In this document: piece after piece, positions 60,292 through 64,000 of the stretch | How positions within the stretch are numbered: position 1 is the first letter of the stretch | How the letters are laid out: the number at the start of each line of letters is the position of its first letter | Source: Stakelama portus | GTDB lineage: Bacteria > Pseudomonadota > Alphaproteobacteria > Sphingomonadales > Sphingomonadaceae | NCBI RefSeq assembly: GCF_003171655.1 | Contig: NZ_QFZL01000003.1 | Coordinates: 186,001 to 250,000 of the forward strand | Reading direction: 5' to 3' | DNA: 64,000 bases | Made by a program: the position numbers and the translations under genes | Notes under the pieces: generated by a model | Databases searched by the model: none | The model's input: only the letters and a program-made list of their open reading frames with translations | What the model was told of the DNA's origin: nothing

Positions 60292-60897
60292 ATGATCCGC
60301 CGTCTCTCCACTGCCCTGCTGGCCGCAGGCCTGATCTTCTCTGCCGCACCCGCGGCCGCGCAACAATTCAGCGACAGCTACCAGTTCCTGCATGCCGTGT
60401 CCGAAGCGGACGGCGCCAAAGTCACGGAGATGCTGAACCGGCCGGGTCCGCCGATCGTCAATACGCGCGATGTGTCATCGGGCGAAGGCGCGCTTCATAT
60501 CGTGACCAAGCGCACGGACCGGACCTATCTTTCCTTCCTGTTGCAGCATGATGCCAACCCCGATCTGCGCGACCGCGACGGCAATACGCCGCTGCTGCTG
60601 GCGACCAACCTCAACTGGCTGGAGGGGGTCCGGGTGCTCATCACCTATCATGCCGATGTCGACGTGGCGAATGATCACGGTGAAACGCCGCTGATCCGCG
60701 CGGTCCAGCTGCGCAATGTCCAGCTGGTGCGCGAATTGCTCGATGCGGGCGCCAATCCGGACAAGCCGGACCTGCTCGCCGGCATGTCCGCGCGCGATTA
60801 TGCCGAGCGCGATACCCGCTCGCCGACAATCCAACGCATGCTGGCGGAAGCACCGCATCGCGACCGGCGCGCAGTTTCGGGACCGACGCTGCGCTGA
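60292..60897 (+). CDS. Exported ankyrin-repeat protein
   Basis: 201 residues. Signal peptide cleaved at AAPAAAQQ (about 24). Four to five ankyrin repeats from about residue 60: HDANPDLRDRDGNTPLLLA, HADVDVANDHGETPLIRAV and AGANPDKPDLLAGMSARDYA give the clear D-x-x-G-x-T-P-L pattern. A protein-binding module in the periplasm; partner unknown. Divergent from the SCO gene across 86 bp. Confidence 0.88.
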   Translation: MIRRLSTALLAAGLIFSAAPAAAQQFSDSYQFLHAVSEADGAKVTEMLNRPGPPIVNTRDVSSGEGALHIVTKRTDRTYLSFLLQHDANPDLRDRDGNTPLLLATNLNWLEGVRVLITYHADVDVANDHGETPLIRAVQLRNVQLVRELLDAGANPDKPDLLAGMSARDYAERDTRSPTIQRMLAEAPHRDRRAVSGPTLR

Positions 60898-60913
60898 AGC
60901 GCGTAGGCGCCGA

Positions 60914-61408
60914 TTATCCCAGCCCGGTTTCGGCCTCCGGATCGGCCAGGCTGATCAACCTGCGCGCGGCACGGCGTGCAAATGCCAGCGTCGTCCGCTT
61001 GCGCGCGGCACTTGCCACCACCGATTCGCTTGCTTCGCGAACGATCGCGCCATCATAGCGATCGGCGACGATCAGCCCGGACCGTTCGGGAAGAAAATCC
61101 GCGCGTGAGAGCGGTTCGACATCGAAACCGGGGGGAACCGCCCAGTAGAAACGGTCGCAATGGTCGAGATATTCGGTCCATTTGCAATCGCCGAGCAGGT
61201 CCGCCCGCGACACCTTGATCTCGACAATGATCAGCTTGCCCCGGCCGTCCATCGCCATCAGGTCGACGCGACGCCCGCCTTCCAGCGGCACTTCGGCGAG
61301 CGCGACGATGTCGTGCCGAAGCAGCATGCGGCAGACACCGCGCGACACATCGCCCGCCGTCGATCCCGACGGGCCCGAACATGCAACAGCGGAGGATGCG
61401 TCCAACAT
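60914..61408 (-). CDS. mmcB: MmcB family DNA repair protein
   Basis: 164 residues from the ATG at 61408. PD-(D/E)xK nuclease-like core: RRVDLMAMDGRGKLIIVEIKVS has the D...E-x-K arrangement; SRADLLGDCKWTEYLDHCDRFYWAVP is a MmcB landmark. Known from Caulobacter as a mitomycin-C-inducible repair protein associated with imuA/imuB/dnaE2 mutagenesis, not seen here. Its ribosome site and AUG lie inside a 12-bp perfect hairpin, so translation may be controlled; see findings. Confidence 0.87.
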   Translation of the reverse strand: MLDASSAVACSGPSGSTAGDVSRGVCRMLLRHDIVALAEVPLEGGRRVDLMAMDGRGKLIIVEIKVSRADLLGDCKWTEYLDHCDRFYWAVPPGFDVEPLSRADFLPERSGLIVADRYDGAIVREASESVVASAARKRTTLAFARRAARRLISLADPEAETGLG

Positions 61409-61417
61409 CCTCCGCTG
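61387..61417 (-). promoter_or_regulatory. Hairpin sequestering mmcB ribosome site and start codon
   Basis: CAGCGGAGGATG (mmcB strand, 61417-61406) contains GGAGG directly followed by the ATG of mmcB; its perfect 12-nt inverse CATCCTCCGCTG occurs 7 nt later (61398-61387), inside the first codons. In mRNA this forms a stable 12-bp stem that hides both the SD and the AUG. No T-tract follows, so it is not a terminator of the upstream SleB gene. Confidence 0.65.
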
Positions 61418-61458
61418 ATTAGAACATTGCACGAACGTGGGAAAGCCCCACGCAGGGA

Positions 61459-62154
61459 TCAGCGATAAAAGATATGATTGCCGATCGCCGCGACGCGCGG
61501 ACGGCGCCAGTTCGGCGAGACGTAATTGGCGTGGAAGAACAAGGCACGCGGAACCGGGTTTTCCCACAGATTGCGTTCGGCAACCTGGGCCACGGCCAGC
61601 GCCCTGCGCCATGCCGCATTGTTCGGCGGCGTCGGCAGGCGTCCGCCACGCACGAAGGAAAACTGGCTGCGCTGGGTCAGCACCGCACAGGTCGAAGAGG
61701 GGTAGCGCCCCGACGCAGCGCGATTGAGGATGACATTCGCCACCGCGAGCTGGCCGGAAAGCGGCTCGCCCTTCGATTCATAATAGACGCCGATGGCGAC
61801 GCAGCGAAGCTCGCGGTCGACCGCACCGGTCACTTCCTGCGCGGCAACCGCGTCGGAAAGCGATGCGAAGTCGAGATCCTCGGCTTCTTCTTCTGGTTCG
61901 GGAACCGGCTGCACCACCGGCTTGGATTCGGCGAATTCGACGCTGCGCGTGGCGCCCGCGCCCTGTGCCACCAGCGCCGCGCGCAATGCGGGCAGCTTTT
62001 CGGCAATATCGGCCGGCGGAACCGTTTCGGGCTCCGGGTCGTTCAAAATGGGGTTCCGGATCTCAAAGGCGAGACCGGGAGTGGTGCCGACTGCAACTGC
62101 GCCAGCACAAAAAGTCACAGCCGCGATAATCGCGGCGCGAACACGAAAAGTCAT
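61459..62154 (-). CDS. Cell wall hydrolase, SleB domain, exported
   Basis: 231 residues with a signal peptide (to about 29, GLAFE). The C-terminal domain from about residue 115 has the SleB hydrolase pattern CVAIGVYYESKGEPLSGQ, VANVILNRAASGRYPSS, TCAVLTQRSQFSF, with the catalytic Glu in YYESKGE. It cleaves peptidoglycan, as a lytic transglycosylase or amidase-like enzyme. The middle (35-100) is Pro/Glu-rich and disordered. mmcB follows after 50 nt. Confidence 0.93.
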   Translation of the reverse strand: MTFRVRAAIIAAVTFCAGAVAVGTTPGLAFEIRNPILNDPEPETVPPADIAEKLPALRAALVAQGAGATRSVEFAESKPVVQPVPEPEEEAEDLDFASLSDAVAAQEVTGAVDRELRCVAIGVYYESKGEPLSGQLAVANVILNRAASGRYPSSTCAVLTQRSQFSFVRGGRLPTPPNNAAWRRALAVAQVAERNLWENPVPRALFFHANYVSPNWRRPRVAAIGNHIFYR

Positions 62155-62288
62155 TTTTCATCGCATATATGCGGTTGGTGCGCGGTCAGGCCTCAAAAAC
62201 AAAACCGGGCCTGCCGGGCCTCCCCCCGACTGCGTTTCCGGCGAGCAAGAACGCGCTCCCGGCCTAACGCCCAAAATAACGTGACGCG

Positions 62289-62305
62289 CCTATCGTTTCG
62301 ATAGG
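62289..62305 (-). terminator. Stem-loop downstream of DUF1491 gene
   Basis: CCTATCG-TTT-CGATAGG is a perfect 7-bp stem starting 9 nt beyond the stop codon of the last gene in the hpf-ptsN-thioesterase-DUF1491 operon. It lacks an immediate U-run (TTATTTT comes about 13 nt later), so it may be a weak terminator or 3' stabiliser. Confidence 0.4.
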
Positions 62306-62313
62306 AATTAAAG

Positions 62314-62652
62314 TCAATCGAAAAGCAGCGTCTCGGCGGCGAAACGTTCCGCCTGTGCGACATCCAGTTCCACAACCCATAAATCAGGATCGCTGACCCG
62401 GCGCTTCTGCCAATAATCCCGGATTTCCGCGACTAAGGGATTATCCGTGGGTCCTGAGCAAATCAGCGCGGGCCGACCGTCGGGCCCCAGCCCGCGTTCG
62501 TAAAATCGTGGATCCTCCCCCCGATCGACTGCAAGAATCAGGATCGCACCGGCGGTGTCGTCGCCATGGGCAAGCACGGCGGCATGGCCGCCTTGCGCGA
62601 AAACACGCCGGATCAACGCATTGACAAGCAGGCTGCTCGTCGGGCGCGCCAT
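62314..62652 (-). CDS. DUF1491 family protein
   Basis: 112 residues starting MARPTSSLLVNALIRRVFAQGGHAAVLA, the DUF1491 pattern, an alphaproteobacterial family without known role. The sequence GGEDPRFYERGLGPDGRPAL and the acidic C-terminal part are conserved in the family. The ATG overlaps the thioesterase stop (TGATG). Last gene of a four-gene operon. Confidence 0.85.
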   Translation of the reverse strand: MARPTSSLLVNALIRRVFAQGGHAAVLAHGDDTAGAILILAVDRGEDPRFYERGLGPDGRPALICSGPTDNPLVAEIRDYWQKRRVSDPDLWVVELDVAQAERFAAETLLFD

Positions 62653-63125
62653 CAATCGTCCGACCGATAGCCGCGCAGCGACGCGAGCGGGATTTTGGAC
62701 CGCATGAAGGTGCCGGTCCCGCGCGCGGCCTCCTCGCCAGTGGCATCGATCAGCCGGGATTCGGCAACGAAGACGCGCCGCTGACCGCTTACCCAGCGAC
62801 CCTCGGCAATCACCGGCCCTTCCGGCAGCGGCTTGGTGAGCAGGATGTTGAATGCAGTCGTCAACAGAAAGCGATCGGTGACAAGGCTGTTCGCCGCATA
62901 AAAGGCAGCGTCGTCGAGCATCTTGAAATAGCTTGTCCCATGCGCCGCTCCGGCGGCGTGGAAAAAGCGCGAATCGATCGTGAAGCGGATACGCGCGATG
63001 CCGCTTTCGGGGATTTCCAGCACCGAATCGAACAGCTGGTTGATCGGCGCCGCATCGTACAACGATTCCAGGGCGCGGAAATGCGCTTGCGCCCCGGTCG
63101 GCCGCTGCGGATCAGGCGGCGTCAC
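62652..63125 (-). CDS. PaaI-type hotdog thioesterase family protein
   Basis: 157 residues from a GTG at 63125 that lies inside the end of ptsN (14-nt overlap). The hotdog fold is suggested by FFHAAGAAHGTSYFKMLDDAAFYAANSLV, where the His and Asp match the PaaI/4HBT active-site region, and by the following beta strands (VIAEGRWVSGQRRVFVAESRLID). Likely hydrolyses aryl- or acyl-CoA thioesters. Place in an operon with ptsN is conserved but its meaning is unknown. Confidence 0.85.
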   Translation of the reverse strand: MTPPDPQRPTGAQAHFRALESLYDAAPINQLFDSVLEIPESGIARIRFTIDSRFFHAAGAAHGTSYFKMLDDAAFYAANSLVTDRFLLTTAFNILLTKPLPEGPVIAEGRWVSGQRRVFVAESRLIDATGEEAARGTGTFMRSKIPLASLRGYRSDD

Positions 63126-63579
63126 GCGTCTCCACTCCGGCGAGCAGGGCGAACAGCGCATCTTTCGATCCGGCGCCGCGCAGCTTGTCGGCAAAATCCT
63201 GGTCGCGCATGCACCGCGATACCTTGGCCAGCGCCTTGAGATGCAATGCGCCGGCATTCACTGGCGAAATCAACGCAAACACCAGATCGACAGGCAGGTC
63301 GTCGACAGCGCCGAAATCGATCGGCCGCGACAGCCGCACGAACAGCCCGACCGTGCGGCGGACCTGATCGGTCTTGCCGTGCGGAATGGCGATGCCGTTG
63401 CCGAAACCGGTCGATCCCAGCTTTTCGCGCGCGACCAGCCGATCGGTCACCAGCGCGGCATCAAGGCCATAGGCCTCGGATGCCAACGCGCCGAGCTGCT
63501 GCAAAAGCGATTTCCGACTGGCCGCGTGAACGCCGCAGCGGACGGCCTCCGGCGCCAGCAGGTCATTAAAATCCGTCAT
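63112..63579 (-). CDS. ptsN: PTS IIA-like nitrogen regulatory protein PtsN
   Basis: 155 residues. Phosphoacceptor H67 in GFGNGIAIPHGK and the EIIA(Ntr) core KLGSTGFGNG. It is phosphorylated by the PtsP/PtsO chain and regulates potassium, nitrogen and envelope stress processes. GGAAGAAG before the ATG at 63579 is a good ribosome site. It follows hpf by 44 nt, the usual arrangement. Confidence 0.95.
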   Translation of the reverse strand: MTDFNDLLAPEAVRCGVHAASRKSLLQQLGALASEAYGLDAALVTDRLVAREKLGSTGFGNGIAIPHGKTDQVRRTVGLFVRLSRPIDFGAVDDLPVDLVFALISPVNAGALHLKALAKVSRCMRDQDFADKLRGAGSKDALFALLAGVETRDAA

Positions 63580-63623
63580 CTTCTTCCACGAATGCAATGG
63601 GCGGCGGCGCCGAACGGCGCCTG

Positions 63624-64000
63624 TCAGGCCCGGTTGGGTTCGACCCAACCGATCGTGCCGTCACCGCGACGATAGACCATATTATACGAACCGGTCCCGC
63701 TATTGCGGAACAACAGCGCATTGGTGTTGCGCAGATCGAGCATCATCACTGCGTCCGAAACCGTTGCATCGGGCACATCGACGCGCGTTTCGGCGATGAT
63801 CGGCGGCGAATCCTGCGCTTCTTCCTCTTCGGAATCGGCGAAAACCGTATAGCCGGCAGCATCGAGTTCGGCACGTTCCATCGCTGCGATCGCCGCACCA
63901 TTATTGCGGTCCTTCAGCCGGCGCATATAGCGGCGCAGCTGCTTTTCGATCTTGTCGGCGGTGCGTTCGAACGCGGCATGCGCATCCATGCCATCGCTAT
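63624..64000 (-). CDS. hpf: Long-form ribosome hibernation promoting factor, 5' end cut by window
   Basis: 125 residues of the C-terminal part are visible; the gene continues past base 64000. The visible segment starts DGMDAHAAFERTADKIEKQL (end of the HPF N-terminal domain) and the long-form dimerisation domain is TRVDVPDATVSDAVMMLDLRNTNALLFRN followed by VYRRGDGTIGWVEP (written here in parts). It dimerises ribosomes into 100S particles in stationary phase. It opens the hpf-ptsN-thioesterase-DUF1491 operon. Confidence 0.94.
   Translation of the reverse strand, partial: SDGMDAHAAFERTADKIEKQLRRYMRRLKDRNNGAAIAAMERAELDAAGYTVFADSEEEEAQDSPPIIAETRVDVPDATVSDAVMMLDLRNTNALLFRNSGTGSYNMVYRRGDGTIGWVEPNRA

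Overview
The window is a dense stretch of chromosomal core genome from a GC-rich alphaproteobacterium, most likely an order Sphingomonadales member (Sphingomonas/Sphingopyxis/Erythrobacter relatives). The grounds are the gene families rather than any rRNA: a class I (archaeal-type) lysyl-tRNA synthetase, COQ9, MmcB, the small alphaproteobacterial families DUF1489, DUF1491 and DUF4169, a RibB with a degenerate cyclohydrolase II tail, a carotene hydroxylase, a bacterial CDC48-type ATPase and the plsX-fabH-ihfA-merR block. I count about 69 protein genes, two of them cut by the window ends. There is no rRNA, no recognisable tRNA, no CRISPR array, no transposase and no prophage. Coding density is very high, with many 1-4 nt stop/start overlaps (operons) and several tail-to-tail overlaps.

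Layout. 1-9.4 kb: plsC end, hisC-tyrA, a Tat-exported amine oxidase, metX-metW, pirin, DUF1206 membrane protein, patatin lipase, ssb. 9.4-13.6 kb: DUF4169, a 162-bp fold-back repeat, feoB-feoA under a probable Fur box, coq9 and an EamA transporter. 13.7-19.5 kb: old yellow enzyme, then the riboflavin operon (small membrane protein, ribD, ribE, ribBX, ribH, membrane protein) and tonB. 19.6-27.8 kb: gltX, prs, a TSUP permease, crtZ, sucC, etfB-etfA, a PhyH-like dioxygenase and a Sel1-repeat protein. 27.9-37.3 kb is the least ordinary part: two paralogous exported proteins of unknown function with a decayed copy of the neighbouring MFS gene between them, the intact MFS gene, a deacetylase, nhaA, a DUF389 protein and lysK. 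37.3-43.8 kb: DinG-type helicase, sixA, merR, ihfA, fabH, plsX, rpmF. 44-52 kb: MBL hydrolase, pabBC fusion, aspC-type aminotransferase, exported msrA, DUF1489, mgtE, ppiB, a lysR regulator and a probable small RNA. 52-64 kb: CDC48-type ATPase, MFS, msrB, class A PBP, YgjP and YcgN families, SCO protein, ankyrin protein, mmcB, SleB hydrolase, DUF1491, thioesterase, ptsN and the start of hpf.

Pathway links: aromatic amino acid and histidine synthesis (hisC, tyrA), methionine (metXW), riboflavin (ribD, ribE, ribBX, ribH), folate (pabBC), phospholipid/fatty-acid initiation (plsC, plsX, fabH), iron uptake (feoAB, tonB), electron transfer to ubiquinone (etfBA, coq9), methionine sulfoxide repair in two compartments (msrA exported, msrB cytosolic), and ribosome/nitrogen control (hpf, ptsN).

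The most interesting non-coding signals are a perfectly centred 162-bp fold-back element that supplies the stop codons of both flanking genes, a compact terminator-ended candidate sRNA upstream of cdc48, a 12-bp inverted repeat that buries the ribosome binding site and start codon of mmcB, and the partial tandem duplication at 27.9-31.1 kb. No wholly new multi-gene defence or biosynthetic system was seen.
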